Positions 31,906 to 39,842 of a stretch of 51,067 nucleotides of DNA are shown here, piece after piece. The translations under genes were made by a program, and so were the position numbers. This stretch comes from HGM13006 sp900757695 (GTDB lineage: Bacteria > Bacillota > Clostridia > Oscillospirales > Oscillospiraceae). Positions within the stretch are counted from its first letter, which is position 1, and every line of letters starts with the position of its first letter. The stretch lies in assembly GCA_959607825.1 (NCBI GenBank), contig CAUHNW010000020.1, forward strand, positions 1 to 51,067. Direction: 5' to 3'. The notes below the pieces were generated by a model. That model saw nothing but the letters and a program-made list of their open reading frames with translations, had not been told where the DNA came from and searched no databases.

Positions 31906-33084
31906 TCAGTGGTGGAACAGCCGGTTGCCGGTAAAGCACAGCACGATGCCGTACTTATCGCAGGCGGCGATGACGTTGTCGTCCCGAATGGAGCCGCCGG
32001 GCTCTGCAATGTAGCTTACCCCGGACTTCCGTGCCCGCTCCACGTTGTCCCCAAAGGGGAAGAATGCATCGGAGCCGCAGGAAACGCCGGTCTGCTGGGC
32101 GATCCATGCCTTCTTTTCCTGGGCGGTGAGCACCGAAGGCTTTACCTTGAAGGTGTTCTGCCATACGCCCTCGGCCAGAACGTCCTCATACTCGTCGGAG
32201 GTGTAGACGTCAATGGCGTTGTCCCGATCCGGGCGGCGGATGCCGTCTACAAACTGGAGGCCCAGCACCTTGGGATGCTGGCGGATCAGCCAGTTGTCGG
32301 CCTTGTTGCCTGCCAGACGGGTGCAGTGGATGCGGCTCTGCTGGCCTGCGCCCACGCCGATGGTCTGGCCGTTTTTCACATAGCAAACGGAGTTGGACTG
32401 GGTGTATTTCAGGGTGATCAGGGCGGTGACCAGATCGATCTTTGCGCGCTCCGGCAGATCCTTGTTCTGGGAGACGATATTGGAGAGATCGCCCTTGGTG
32501 ATCTTCAGGTCGTTGCGGCCCTGCTCAAAGGTCACGCCGTAGATTCTCCGGCGCTCCAAGGGGTCAGGGGTATAGTCCGGGTCGATGGCTATGATATTAT
32601 AGCTGCCCTTCTTTTTGGTCTTGAGAATGGCAAGGGCCTCCTCGGTGTAGCCCGGGGCAATGATGCCGTCGGAGACCTCGGCCTTGAGATAGGCGGCGGT
32701 GGCGGCGTCGCAGACATCGGACAGGGCGGCCCAGTCCCCGTAGGAGCACAGCCGGTCAGCGCCTCTGGCCCGGATATAGGCGCAGGCGATGGGGGTCAGC
32801 TCCTGGGTGTCCTCCACAAAGTAGATCTGCTTTTCCACATCGGAAAGGGGCAGACCCACCGCCGCACCGGCGGGGGAGACGTGCTTGAAGCTGGCGGCGG
32901 CGGGGAGACCCGTGGCCTCCTTCAGCTCCTTTACCAGCTGATAGCTGTTGAAGGCGTCCATAAAGTTGATATAGCCGGGGCGGCCATTGAGCACCGTAAC
33001 GGGCAGATCACTGCCGTCCTCCATAAACAGCCGGGAGGGCTTCTGGTTGGGGTTGCAGCCGTATTTGAGAGCGAGTTCCTTCAT
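31906..33084 (-). CDS. Stand-alone AICAR formyltransferase (PurH-like, lacks cyclohydrolase domain)
   Basis: 392 residues, AAGGAGG before ATG. It corresponds to the C-terminal AICAR-transformylase half of bifunctional PurH, converting AICAR plus 10-formyl-THF to FAICAR: KYGCNPNQKPSRLF, ASFKHVSPAGAAVG (catalytic Lys-His), YTQSNSVCYVKNGQTIGVGAGQQSR and SDAFFPFGDNVERA. The MGS-like cyclohydrolase half is absent. The missing function is supplied by the separate PurO-type gene immediately upstream. Confidence 0.92.
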   Translation of the reverse strand: MKELALKYGCNPNQKPSRLFMEDGSDLPVTVLNGRPGYINFMDAFNSYQLVKELKEATGLPAAASFKHVSPAGAAVGLPLSDVEKQIYFVEDTQELTPIACAYIRARGADRLCSYGDWAALSDVCDAATAAYLKAEVSDGIIAPGYTEEALAILKTKKKGSYNIIAIDPDYTPDPLERRRIYGVTFEQGRNDLKITKGDLSNIVSQNKDLPERAKIDLVTALITLKYTQSNSVCYVKNGQTIGVGAGQQSRIHCTRLAGNKADNWLIRQHPKVLGLQFVDGIRRPDRDNAIDVYTSDEYEDVLAEGVWQNTFKVKPSVLTAQEKKAWIAQQTGVSCGSDAFFPFGDNVERARKSGVSYIAEPGGSIRDDNVIAACDKYGIVLCFTGNRLFHH

Positions 33085-33104
33085 TGTATGCTGTCCTCCT
33101 TAGA

Positions 33105-33824
33105 TCAGACGTTCTTGTTGATGATCCGGTCGTCCACGTTTCCGGTGGCAAGGTCGATATACCGGACGAACAGGGAGACCTTGTTGTCCTCGTTGAGGTT
33201 TTCCCACAGCTCCTTTGCCAGCGTCCCGGCATCCGGGGCGGTGATGGCCACCCGCCGGGGCTCTCCCTCAAAGGAGGGCAGGGGGTTCAGGTTCTCCTGA
33301 TAGGTGTGGATAAAGCGCCCCTCTCCGGGCAGGGGATTGTCATAGCCGAAGAAGTAGCGGTGATTGCAGGTGGGATCCCCATCGGCGCTCTTGAGGATGG
33401 ACAGGGCAAAGGCGCCGTCCTTGTGTACAAGGCCGGAGATTCTGGGGGTATAGTTGGGGGGATCAGGCTCAAAGCACCGGGTGCGCAGGGACTGGGCAAA
33501 GGCCTTGCCCGCAAGGATCCCGTCCCGGACGGTGTCGGTCTGGTCGCCGTTTGTAACCACGGTGTCGCCGGTCTTTTCCACATAGCGCACCGGGTGATAG
33601 ATGATGAGGCTGGGGTCCTCCATTTTGCTGGGGTCAAAGGCCTCGGTCATGATGCCCTTGTCCTCGGCCACAGGGGTGAATACCCGGTTCCGGCTGTTGG
33701 CACTGCGGCCCATGATGAAGTAGGCGATGACAGCGCTCTTGTTGTCGGCGCTGCGGCCCAGCAGGATGCCCCGACCGGGGTAGGCGTGATCCCGCAGGTA
33801 CTGGTTTATGTCGATGGTCTTCAT
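33105..33824 (-). CDS. IMP cyclohydrolase, PurO type
   Basis: 239 residues. Start at ATG 33824, seven bases after AAAGGAG; an ATG two codons earlier is too close. It belongs to the PurO-like IMP cyclohydrolase family first known from archaea: DHAYPGRGILLGRSADNKSA, AYFIMGRSANSRNRVF, IIYHPVRYVEKTGDTVVTNG, PPNYTPRISGLV, NHRYFFGYDNPLPGEGRFIHTY. It closes the final ring to give IMP. First gene of the ZTP-riboswitch operon and functional partner of the separate transformylase 20 bases downstream. Confidence 0.92.
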   Translation of the reverse strand: MKTIDINQYLRDHAYPGRGILLGRSADNKSAVIAYFIMGRSANSRNRVFTPVAEDKGIMTEAFDPSKMEDPSLIIYHPVRYVEKTGDTVVTNGDQTDTVRDGILAGKAFAQSLRTRCFEPDPPNYTPRISGLVHKDGAFALSILKSADGDPTCNHRYFFGYDNPLPGEGRFIHTYQENLNPLPSFEGEPRRVAITAPDAGTLAKELWENLNEDNKVSLFVRYIDLATGNVDDRIINKNV

Positions 33825-33877
33825 AAGCATACTCCTTTTTTTGGTGGAATCTCCTGTGCCGGTGGTCTGTAGAATGC

Positions 33878-33926
33878 AAAAAATGCCGCACTCGTCCCCG
33901 GGCAGGCGCCCAGACGGTCGGCATTT
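33878..33926 (-). terminator. Riboswitch-controlled terminator
   Basis: Minus-strand AAATGCCG (33919-33926) pairs with CGGCATTT, followed by six T residues (33878-33883). Its 5' arm overlaps the CCGACCG core of the ZTP aptamer, so ligand binding should compete with termination. Confidence 0.75.
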
Positions 33927-33975
33927 CGAGCGTCATACTCCATGTGGTTCCTTCCACTTCCGTCAGTTGTATGAC
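33905..33975 (-). promoter_or_regulatory. ZTP (pfl) riboswitch aptamer
   Basis: Minus strand P1 GTCATAC/GTATGAC (33969-33975 with 33932-33938) encloses AACTGACGG and the P2 hairpin GTGG-AAGGAA-CCAC. After a linker comes the 3' hallmark CCGACCGTCTGGGCGCC (33905-33921). ZTP riboswitches sense ZMP/ZTP, the AICAR-derived alarmone for 10-formyl-folate shortage. Its position ahead of the AICAR transformylase operon is the expected one. Confidence 0.9.
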
Positions 33976-33982
33976 CGAATGT

Positions 33983-34012
33983 ATCATACAATATTCCGGG
34001 GAGGTTTGTCAA
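33983..34012 (-). promoter_or_regulatory. Promoter of the purO-purH-purD operon
   Basis: Minus strand TTGACA (34007-34012), 18-base spacer, TATGAT (33983-33988). Start a few bases before the riboswitch P1. Confidence 0.8.
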
Positions 34013-34059
34013 GGGAAGCCGGGAAAAGAGCCGGGAATTGTCCCGGCGCTTCGGCAGAA

Positions 34060-34410
34060 CTAGCCCTCCGCCTGCTTGGGCCGGTGCTCGATGCCCCAGA
34101 GGCACAGCTGATCCAGCACGGCCATCAGGGAGGTGCCCCGGTCGGTGAGGGAATACTCCACCTTGGGCGGGATCTGGGGATAGACCTTCCGGTGAATCAG
34201 GCCGTCCCGTTCCAGCTCCTTGAGGTTCAGGCTCAGGGTCTTGTCGGAGACCCGGCCCAGATAGCGCTGAAGCTCATTGAACCGCACCGGCTGAAATTCC
34301 ATCAGACAGTAGAGAATGGTCATTTTATACTTCCCGGAGATCAGGGACAGGGTATAGCTGAAGCCGGTGTCCTCAAAACAGGCGCCGGAAATACAATGCT
34401 CCGCAGACAT
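34060..34410 (-). CDS. HxlR-family transcriptional regulator
   Basis: 116 residues from ATG 34410 with GGAGGAAAG upstream; the longer open frame through the promoter region is not used. Winged-helix protein with the HxlR pattern CISGACFEDTGFSYTLSLIS then GKYKMTILYCLMEFQPVRFNELQRYLGRVSDKTLSLNLKELERDGLI. The N-terminal Cys (Cys6, Cys11) may give redox or electrophile sensing as in related regulators. It is divergent from the flavin reductase gene and shares a GTAC-type operator with it. Confidence 0.88.
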   Translation of the reverse strand: MSAEHCISGACFEDTGFSYTLSLISGKYKMTILYCLMEFQPVRFNELQRYLGRVSDKTLSLNLKELERDGLIHRKVYPQIPPKVEYSLTDRGTSLMAVLDQLCLWGIEHRPKQAEG

Positions 34411-34429
34411 GGTACACTTTCCTCCATGT

Positions 34430-34456
34430 AAGTACCTAACATAAATGTGGGTACTT
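34430..34456. promoter_or_regulatory. HxlR-type operator
   Basis: AAGTACC (34430-34436) and GGTACTT (34450-34456), a perfect 7-13-7 inverted repeat in the divergent promoter region. GTAC half-sites are typical of HxlR-family operators. The right half overlaps the -35 region of the flavin reductase promoter. Confidence 0.75.
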
Positions 34457-34482
34457 GTTTTATTCTCGAAACCCATTATAAT
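34455..34482 (+). promoter_or_regulatory. Promoter of the flavin reductase gene
   Basis: TTGTTT (34455-34460), 16-base spacer, TATAAT (34477-34482), start about 50 bases before the ATG. Confidence 0.7.
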
Positions 34483-34536
34483 GGAGGCAGAACGGAAAGT
34501 AAAGAACATTCCGAATTTGAATTGGAGGTTTTTGCA

Positions 34537-35109
34537 ATGAAAAAAGATCTTGGGGTGAAGCCCTACCTGTTCCCCATGCCGGTGCTGATGATTTCCACCT
34601 ATAATGAGGACGGCACAGTAGACGTAATGAACATGGCTTGGGGCGGCATCTGCGCCCAGAACATGGTGTCCCTGAACATCGATGAGGATCACAAGACCTC
34701 GGAGAACATCAAAAAGCGCGGGGCCTTTACCCTGAGCATTGCGGACATTCCCCACATGGAGGCGGCGGATTTCTTCGGCATTGCCTCCGGCAATAAAATG
34801 GCGGACAAGTTCCAGCGCTCCGGCCTCACCGCCGTAAAGAGCGAAAAGGTGGATGCCCCCATTGTAGAGGAGTTCCCGCTGACTCTGGAATGCCGGGTGG
34901 CAGAGGCGAAAAATGAGGTCTACGGCTTCCACGTGCTGGGAGAGATCGTAGGGGTTCTGGCAGAGGAATCCGTGCTGGACGAAAAGGGCAAGGTGGATCC
35001 CACCCGGCTGAACGCTTTTGTCTTTGACCAGTTCCAGAACGGCTACTACGCCATCGGCGAGAAGGTCGGTCAGGCGTGGAACGCCGGTGCCGGTCTCATG
35101 AAGAAGTAA
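34537..35109 (+). CDS. Flavin reductase family protein (flavoredoxin-like)
   Basis: 190 residues, TTGGAGG before ATG. Split-barrel FMN-binding protein: PYLFPMPVLMISTYNEDGTVDVMNMAWGGI at the N-terminus and TLSIADIPHMEAADFFGIASG in the FMN-binding region. Members reduce flavins or carry electrons as flavoredoxins in anaerobes. Divergent HxlR gene and shared operator imply induction by a redox or electrophile signal. Confidence 0.88.
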   Translation: MKKDLGVKPYLFPMPVLMISTYNEDGTVDVMNMAWGGICAQNMVSLNIDEDHKTSENIKKRGAFTLSIADIPHMEAADFFGIASGNKMADKFQRSGLTAVKSEKVDAPIVEEFPLTLECRVAEAKNEVYGFHVLGEIVGVLAEESVLDEKGKVDPTRLNAFVFDQFQNGYYAIGEKVGQAWNAGAGLMKK

Positions 35110-35127
35110 AAGGCCAAAAAGCGCAAA

Positions 35128-35173
35128 AAAGGGCTGCCTCCTATGACTTGGGTCATAGTGAGACAGCCTTTTG
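35128..35173. terminator. Bidirectional terminator between flavin reductase and purN
   Basis: Long hairpin AAAGGGCTGCCTC..TATGAC-TTGG-GTCATA..GAGACAGCCTTTT, with A-rich left and T-rich right flanks. It serves both convergent genes. Confidence 0.85.
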
Positions 35174-35182
35174 TGATATCTG

Positions 35183-35818
35183 TTAGGCTTGCTCCGGGAG
35201 AATGGAGACCTTCCGGCCCTCTACCTTCAGCCGCCCCTGACAGAACAGGCTTGCCGCTTCCGGCAGGATCACCCACTCGGCCTGCTCCATAATACGCTTT
35301 TGGAGGGCTTCCGGGGTGTCATCGTCCTGCACGGCCACCGCCTTCTGGAGCACGATGGGGCCGCCGTCGCATTCCTCGGACACAAAGTGTACCGTTGCGC
35401 CGGAGACCTTTACCCCATACTCCAGTGCCTTCTCATGGACATGGAGCCCATAGCAGCCCTTGCCGCAGAAGGAGGGGATCAGGGAGGGGTGGATGTTCAG
35501 GATGGCGTTGGGATAGGCGGATACCAATTCCCCGGTGATGATGACCATGAATCCGGCCATGATCACAAGGCCGATGTCCAGCTCCTTCAGGGCCTCCACC
35601 AGCGCAACAGTCATGTCCCGGGCGGAGCCAAAGTCCTTCCGGGCAATGGTGATGCCGGGGATCCCGGCCTGCTCTGCCCGGGTCAGGGCATAGGCGTCGG
35701 GATTGGAGGAGATCACGGCGGTGATATGGCCGTTCCGGATCTCGCCCCGCTTTTCGGCATCAATCAGCGCCTGCAAATTGGTGCCGCCGCCGGAGACCAG
35801 TACCGCAATATTTACCAT
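35183..35818 (-). CDS. purN: Phosphoribosylglycinamide formyltransferase
   Basis: 211 residues. Transfers formyl from 10-formyl-THF to GAR. Nucleotide loop VLVSGGGTNLQALID, catalytic Asn-His in NIHPSLIPSFCGKG and Asp in VHFVSEECDGGPI. The start overlaps the purM stop by seven bases. Last gene of purECFMN. Confidence 0.95.
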   Translation of the reverse strand: MVNIAVLVSGGGTNLQALIDAEKRGEIRNGHITAVISSNPDAYALTRAEQAGIPGITIARKDFGSARDMTVALVEALKELDIGLVIMAGFMVIITGELVSAYPNAILNIHPSLIPSFCGKGCYGLHVHEKALEYGVKVSGATVHFVSEECDGGPIVLQKAVAVQDDDTPEALQKRIMEQAEWVILPEAASLFCQGRLKVEGRKVSILPEQA

Positions 35819-36852
35819 AGCTCCACACCCTTTTCACCGGCAATGCACTTGCCGATGAGATAGGGACGCTCGCCGCTGCGAACCAGCTGCTCCATGACCG
35901 CACCGGAATCCTCCTTGGCCACGGCCATCACAAGGCCCACGCCCATGTTGAAGGTGTTGTACATATCCCGCTCGGGAATGTTGCCCTTCTCCTGAATCAT
36001 GGTGAAGATGGGGGGCACGGGGATGGAGGACTTGCTGATCTGGGCGCATACGCCCTCGGGGAGCATACGGGGCACGTTCTCATAGAGGCCGCCGCCGGTG
36101 ATGTGGCTGATGCCCTTGACCTTCAGGCCGGAGGCAAGCAGGTTCTTCACCGGGCGCACATAGATCCGGGTGGGCTTCAAAAGCTCCTCGCCCAGAGAGC
36201 AGTGGAGCTCGGGCACAATGGTCTTCAGGTCGGCGTTCTCCACGTCCAGCACCTTCCGCACCAGAGAGAAGCCGTTGGAATGTACGCCGTTGGAGGCAAG
36301 GCCGATGAGCACGTCACCGGGGACGATGTCATGGCCGTCCAGAATCTTCTCCTTGTCTACCATGCCCACGGAGAAGCCCGCCAGATCGTACTCCTCCTCG
36401 GGATAGAAGCCGGGCATCTCGGCGGTCTCGCCGCCGATCAGGGCGCAGCCCGCCTGCCGACATCCCTCGGCAATGCCGGAGACGATCTGCTCGATCCGGG
36501 CGGGGTAGTTCTTGCCGCAGGCCACATAGTCCAGGAAGAACATGGGGCTTGCACCGGCACATACGATATCGTTGACGCACATGGCCACACAGTCGATGCC
36601 CACGGTGTCGTGCTTGTCCATAAGGAAGGCGATTTTCAGCTTGGTGCCCACGCCGTCGGTGCCGGAGACCATAACGGGCTCCTTCATACCGGCCATATCC
36701 GGGGCAAACAGACCGCCGAAGCCGCCCAGACCGCCGATGACGCCGGGGATATTGGTGCTCTCCACCAAAGGCTTGATGCGGTTTACCGACTCGTAGCCGG
36801 CGGTTACGTCTACGCCGGCTGCGGCGTAGCTGTCACTTTTGCTAATACTCAT
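35812..36852 (-). CDS. purM: Phosphoribosylformylglycinamidine cyclo-ligase
   Basis: 346 residues from ATG 36852 with CAGGAGAG upstream; a longer frame into purF is shadow. AIR synthase, ATP-dependent closure of the imidazole ring: AAGVDVTAGYESVNRI, VSGTDGVGTKLKIAF, DCVAMCVNDIVCAGASPMFFLDY and GETAEMPGFY. Five bases after the purF stop, within the purECFMN operon. Confidence 0.95.
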   Translation of the reverse strand: MSISKSDSYAAAGVDVTAGYESVNRIKPLVESTNIPGVIGGLGGFGGLFAPDMAGMKEPVMVSGTDGVGTKLKIAFLMDKHDTVGIDCVAMCVNDIVCAGASPMFFLDYVACGKNYPARIEQIVSGIAEGCRQAGCALIGGETAEMPGFYPEEEYDLAGFSVGMVDKEKILDGHDIVPGDVLIGLASNGVHSNGFSLVRKVLDVENADLKTIVPELHCSLGEELLKPTRIYVRPVKNLLASGLKVKGISHITGGGLYENVPRMLPEGVCAQISKSSIPVPPIFTMIQEKGNIPERDMYNTFNMGVGLVMAVAKEDSGAVMEQLVRSGERPYLIGKCIAGEKGVELW

Positions 36853-36856
36853 GTTC

Positions 36857-38293
36857 TTACTCTCCTGATTTCTGTATTGGGACCGGAACGGTGTACCGGC
36901 CGGTAAAGCAGGCGTCGCAGACGCCGCGGCTATAATCCTTGGTGATGGTGGCAAGCTCCTCTACCGTCAGGTAGTCCAGGGTATCCACCCCTAAGAGCTG
37001 CCGGATTTCCTCGTTGCTTCTGCCGTGGGCAATGAGATGCTCACTGTCGGGGATATCCGTGCCGAAGAAGCAGGGATACATGAACCGGGGGGAGGCCACA
37101 CGGTAGTGGATCTCCTTGGCACCGGCCTCCCGGATCAGCTGCACGGTGCGGCGGCAGGTGTTGCCCCGGACGATGGAATCGTCCACCACAATGACCCGCT
37201 TGCCCCGAACCGTGGAGGCAAGGGCGTTTAATTTGATGCGCAGGGCCTTTTCCCGCTCGGCCTCTCTTGGCTCAATGAAGGTCCGGGCGATATAGCGGTT
37301 CTTGACGAAGCCCGTCTGCAAAGGCAGCCCGGACTCCCGGGAGAAGCCCATGGCCGGTGTAATGCCGGAGTCCGGCACGCCGATGACGCAGTCGGCCTCT
37401 ACGGTGTTCCGCCGGGCAAGGCAGCGTCCGGCCTCCAGCCGAACCAGATCTACGCTGGCTCCGTCGATGATGCTGTCGGACCGGGAGAAATAGATAAACT
37501 CAAACATGCACAGGCTGCTCTTGGCCTTGATGCCGCTGGGGAAGGAGCGGAAGGTACCGGCGCCCAGATCGGCCACCACCACCTCGCCGGGCTCCACCTC
37601 CCGGATCAGATGGCCGCCCAGCACCGGGAAGGCGCAGGACTCTGAGGCAAACATAATGGAGCCGTCCACCTCACCGATGCACAGGGGACGGAAGCCGTTG
37701 GGGTCCCGGAAGGCCACCAGCTTGCCCTGAGTCAGCACCACCACGGAGTAGGCGCCCACCATGTACTGCATGGCGTTGATGATGGCGTCTTCAATGGTGC
37801 CCGCCCGCATGCGCTCCCGCACCAGAAGATAGGCGATGACCTCGGCGGAGTTGCTGCTCTGGAAGATGCCGCCCCGGTTTTCGGTCTCCCGCCGAAGCTC
37901 ATCGGCGTTTACCAGACGGCCGTTATAGCACACGGCCATGGAGCCGGAGGCATGGGTGATGACCAGGGGCTGGGCGTTGATGGTGGCGGTGTCGCCGCCG
38001 GAGGCATAGCGCACATGGCCGATGGCTGCGGGGCCGGTAAGGGTCTTGAGGTTCCTGTCGTTGAATACATCGGGCACCAGTCCCGGGCCCTTGTGGAGGT
38101 GGAACTTTCCCTGATCCACCGAGGCGATGCCGGCAGTCTGCTGCCCCCGGTGCTGGAGGGCATACAGGGCAGTATAGACGCTGTGGGCGGCGGAAAGCTG
38201 GCTGCCCTCCTTCAGGGCAATGCCGAATACGCCGCACTCCTCGCCGTACTGCCGGGATGAAAAGCAGGCTTTGGCCTGAGGGCAATTCTTCAT
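36857..38293 (-). CDS. purF: Amidophosphoribosyltransferase
   Basis: 478 residues. First committed step of purine synthesis. A 19-residue propeptide precedes the N-terminal nucleophile Cys20 (GEECGVFGIAL), as in Bacillus-type PurF that is processed and carries an [4Fe-4S] cluster. The C-terminal CDACF and other cysteines fit that type. Glutaminase domain 20-240; PRTase domain with the PRPP loop VIVVDDSIVRGNT. One base separates the genes: the purC stop is directly upstream. Confidence 0.95.
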   Translation of the reverse strand: MKNCPQAKACFSSRQYGEECGVFGIALKEGSQLSAAHSVYTALYALQHRGQQTAGIASVDQGKFHLHKGPGLVPDVFNDRNLKTLTGPAAIGHVRYASGGDTATINAQPLVITHASGSMAVCYNGRLVNADELRRETENRGGIFQSSNSAEVIAYLLVRERMRAGTIEDAIINAMQYMVGAYSVVVLTQGKLVAFRDPNGFRPLCIGEVDGSIMFASESCAFPVLGGHLIREVEPGEVVVADLGAGTFRSFPSGIKAKSSLCMFEFIYFSRSDSIIDGASVDLVRLEAGRCLARRNTVEADCVIGVPDSGITPAMGFSRESGLPLQTGFVKNRYIARTFIEPREAEREKALRIKLNALASTVRGKRVIVVDDSIVRGNTCRRTVQLIREAGAKEIHYRVASPRFMYPCFFGTDIPDSEHLIAHGRSNEEIRQLLGVDTLDYLTVEELATITKDYSRGVCDACFTGRYTVPVPIQKSGE

Positions 38294-38294
38294 C

Positions 38295-39005
38295 TTACTT
38301 GCCCAGAACCCGGCGGAGTACCTCCTGATAGGCGTCCTCTACGCCGCCCAGATCCCGGCGGAAGCGATCCTTGTCCAGCTTTTCGCCGGTCTTGGAATCC
38401 CAGAGACGGGCGGTATCCGGGGAGATCTCATCGGCCAGAATGATGGTGCCGTCGGGCAGACGGCCAAACTCCAGCTTAAAGTCCACCAGCGTAACGCCCA
38501 CGCTCTTCCAGAACTCCCTCAGCACATCGTTGACCTTGAAGGCCATGGCCTTGATGGTGTCGATCTCCTGAGGGGTGGCCAGCTTCAGGGCAATGGCATG
38601 GTAGCTGTTCATGAGGGGGTCGTTGAGCTCGTCGCACTTATAGGAGAACTCGATGGTGGGCTCGTCAAATACGATGCCCTCCTCCACGCCGTAGCGGGCG
38701 GCAAAGCTGCCTGCGGAGATATTGCGGATGATGACCTCCAGAGGGACGATCTTGACCTTCTTGACCACGGCATCGGTGTCGGAGAGCTCCTCCACAAAGT
38801 GGGTGGGAACGCCCTTTTCCTCCAGAAGCTTCATGAAGTAGTTGGTGAGCCGGTTGTTGATGGCGCCCTTTCCGAGAATGGTGCCCTTCTTCTGGCCGTT
38901 GAAGGCGGTGGCGTCGTCCTTATAGGAGACGATGCAGTAATTGGGGTCTTCCGTGGAAAATACCTTCTTGGCCTTGCCTTCGTAAAGCTGCTCTACCTTT
39001 TTCAT
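38295..39005 (-). CDS. purC: Phosphoribosylaminoimidazole-succinocarboxamide synthase
   Basis: 236 residues, normal for bacterial PurC. Joins aspartate to CAIR. LYEGKAKKVFSTEDPNYCIVSYKDDATAFNGQKKG at the N-terminus, EVIIRNISAGSFAARYGVEEG, and KLEFGRLPDGTIILADEISPDTARLWD near the C-terminus. Its ATG overlaps the purE stop as ATGA. Confidence 0.96.
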   Translation of the reverse strand: MKKVEQLYEGKAKKVFSTEDPNYCIVSYKDDATAFNGQKKGTILGKGAINNRLTNYFMKLLEEKGVPTHFVEELSDTDAVVKKVKIVPLEVIIRNISAGSFAARYGVEEGIVFDEPTIEFSYKCDELNDPLMNSYHAIALKLATPQEIDTIKAMAFKVNDVLREFWKSVGVTLVDFKLEFGRLPDGTIILADEISPDTARLWDSKTGEKLDKDRFRRDLGGVEDAYQEVLRRVLGK

Positions 39006-39499
39006 AATTTTGCTACCTCCAGCTGTAAATTTTCATCTTTCTTACGGACGGATGCGGCCATTTCGGCCTTATAATCCCGGAGCTTCTGCCGGAGGCCCTC
39101 ATCGGAAAGAGAGAGCATCTGCACGGCAAGAAGACCGGCGTTGTCAGCGGCCCCTACGCCAACGGTGGCAACAGGGATACCGGCGGGCATCTGAACAATG
39201 GACAGAAGGCTGTCCAGCCCATCCATAAAGGAGGACTTGATGGGCAGTCCGATAACGGGAACGATGGTCTGGGCGGCCAGTACGCCTCCCAGATGGGCGG
39301 CCTTTCCGGCGGCGGCAATGATGACGCCGAAGCCCTTTTCCTCAGCGGTCCGGGCAAATTCCTCTGCCTCGGCAGGGGTGCGGTGGGCAGACATGACCCG
39401 GGCCTCAAAGGGAACGCCGAACTTCTTCAGCTGGGTGATGGCACCCTTGACCACGGGAAAATCGCTGTCGGAGCCCATGATGACGGCTACTTTTTTCAA
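39002..39499 (-). CDS. purE: 5-(carboxyamino)imidazole ribonucleotide mutase
   Basis: 165 residues from TTG 39499 with AGGAGG nine bases upstream. The open frame extends further but would place the ribosome site inside the protein. Class I PurE: VAVIMGSDSDFPVVKGA, VMSAHRTPAEAEEFA, IAAAGKAAHLGGVLAAQT, PVIGLPIKSS. No purK is adjacent. First structural gene of the operon, 25 bases after a leader terminator. Confidence 0.93.
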   Translation of the reverse strand: MKKVAVIMGSDSDFPVVKGAITQLKKFGVPFEARVMSAHRTPAEAEEFARTAEEKGFGVIIAAAGKAAHLGGVLAAQTIVPVIGLPIKSSFMDGLDSLLSIVQMPAGIPVATVGVGAADNAGLLAVQMLSLSDEGLRQKLRDYKAEMAASVRKKDENLQLEVAKL

Positions 39500-39523
39500 A
39501 TTCCACGACCTCCTATTCAAAAC

Positions 39524-39553
39524 AAAAAACGCAGGCGCAAAAATTGCGTCTGC
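39524..39553 (-). terminator. Leader terminator (attenuator) before purE
   Basis: Minus strand GCAGACGCAA/TTGCGCCTGC with TTT loop, then GTTTTTTG. It lies between the purE promoter and purE, directly after the stop of a short leader frame. Confidence 0.85.
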
Positions 39554-39619
39554 TCAGTGCGTGTCCTTTTTGGATACACCAATCCCATGGAGCGCAGAAG
39601 ACATAAGACATAGCAGCAT
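39554..39619 (-). CDS. Candidate 21-residue leader peptide of the purE operon
   Basis: ATG 39619 preceded by GGAGGTGCCGGAT; the peptide reads MLLCLMSSALHGIGVSKKDT plus a final His, then TGA ending immediately before the attenuator stem. Its RBS region (CATGGAG) is complementary to CTCCATG inside the frame, so ribosome position could change the fold. A regulatory leader peptide is inferred; the sensed condition is unknown. No known purine riboswitch core is present. Confidence 0.5.
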   Translation of the reverse strand: MLLCLMSSALHGIGVSKKDTH

Positions 39620-39666
39620 ATCCGGCACCTCCATGAAATGATTCCATCCGGGGATCGAACAGCCCC

Positions 39667-39695
39667 ATTTTACCGTACTTCCGGGTGTTTTGCAA
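39667..39695 (-). promoter_or_regulatory. Promoter of the purECFMN operon
   Basis: Minus strand TTGCAA (39690-39695), 17-base spacer, TAAAAT (39667-39672). Leader of about 160 bases to purE. Confidence 0.7.
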
Positions 39696-39798
39696 GACTG
39701 TCCGGGGAAGCCAGTGAAATTTTGTCGCTCTGCACAGGGAAGGGGAAAAGTTGATTAAAATCTTGGTAAAATTTCAGGCAGGAGAGCGAGTGGATCAC

Positions 39799-39825
39799 AA
39801 AAAAGCCAGCCCCGAAGGGCTGACT
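39799..39825 (-). terminator. Terminator of the V-ATPase operon
   Basis: Minus strand AGTCAGCCC/GGGCTGGCT with TTCG tetraloop and T6, 18 bases after the subunit D stop. Confidence 0.92.
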
Positions 39826-39842
39826 TTCTGTGAAACCTGATC

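Noticed and set aside
39524..39695. Known purine, PRPP or glycine riboswitch in the purE leader
   Set aside because: None of the conserved cores could be found in the 160-base leader.
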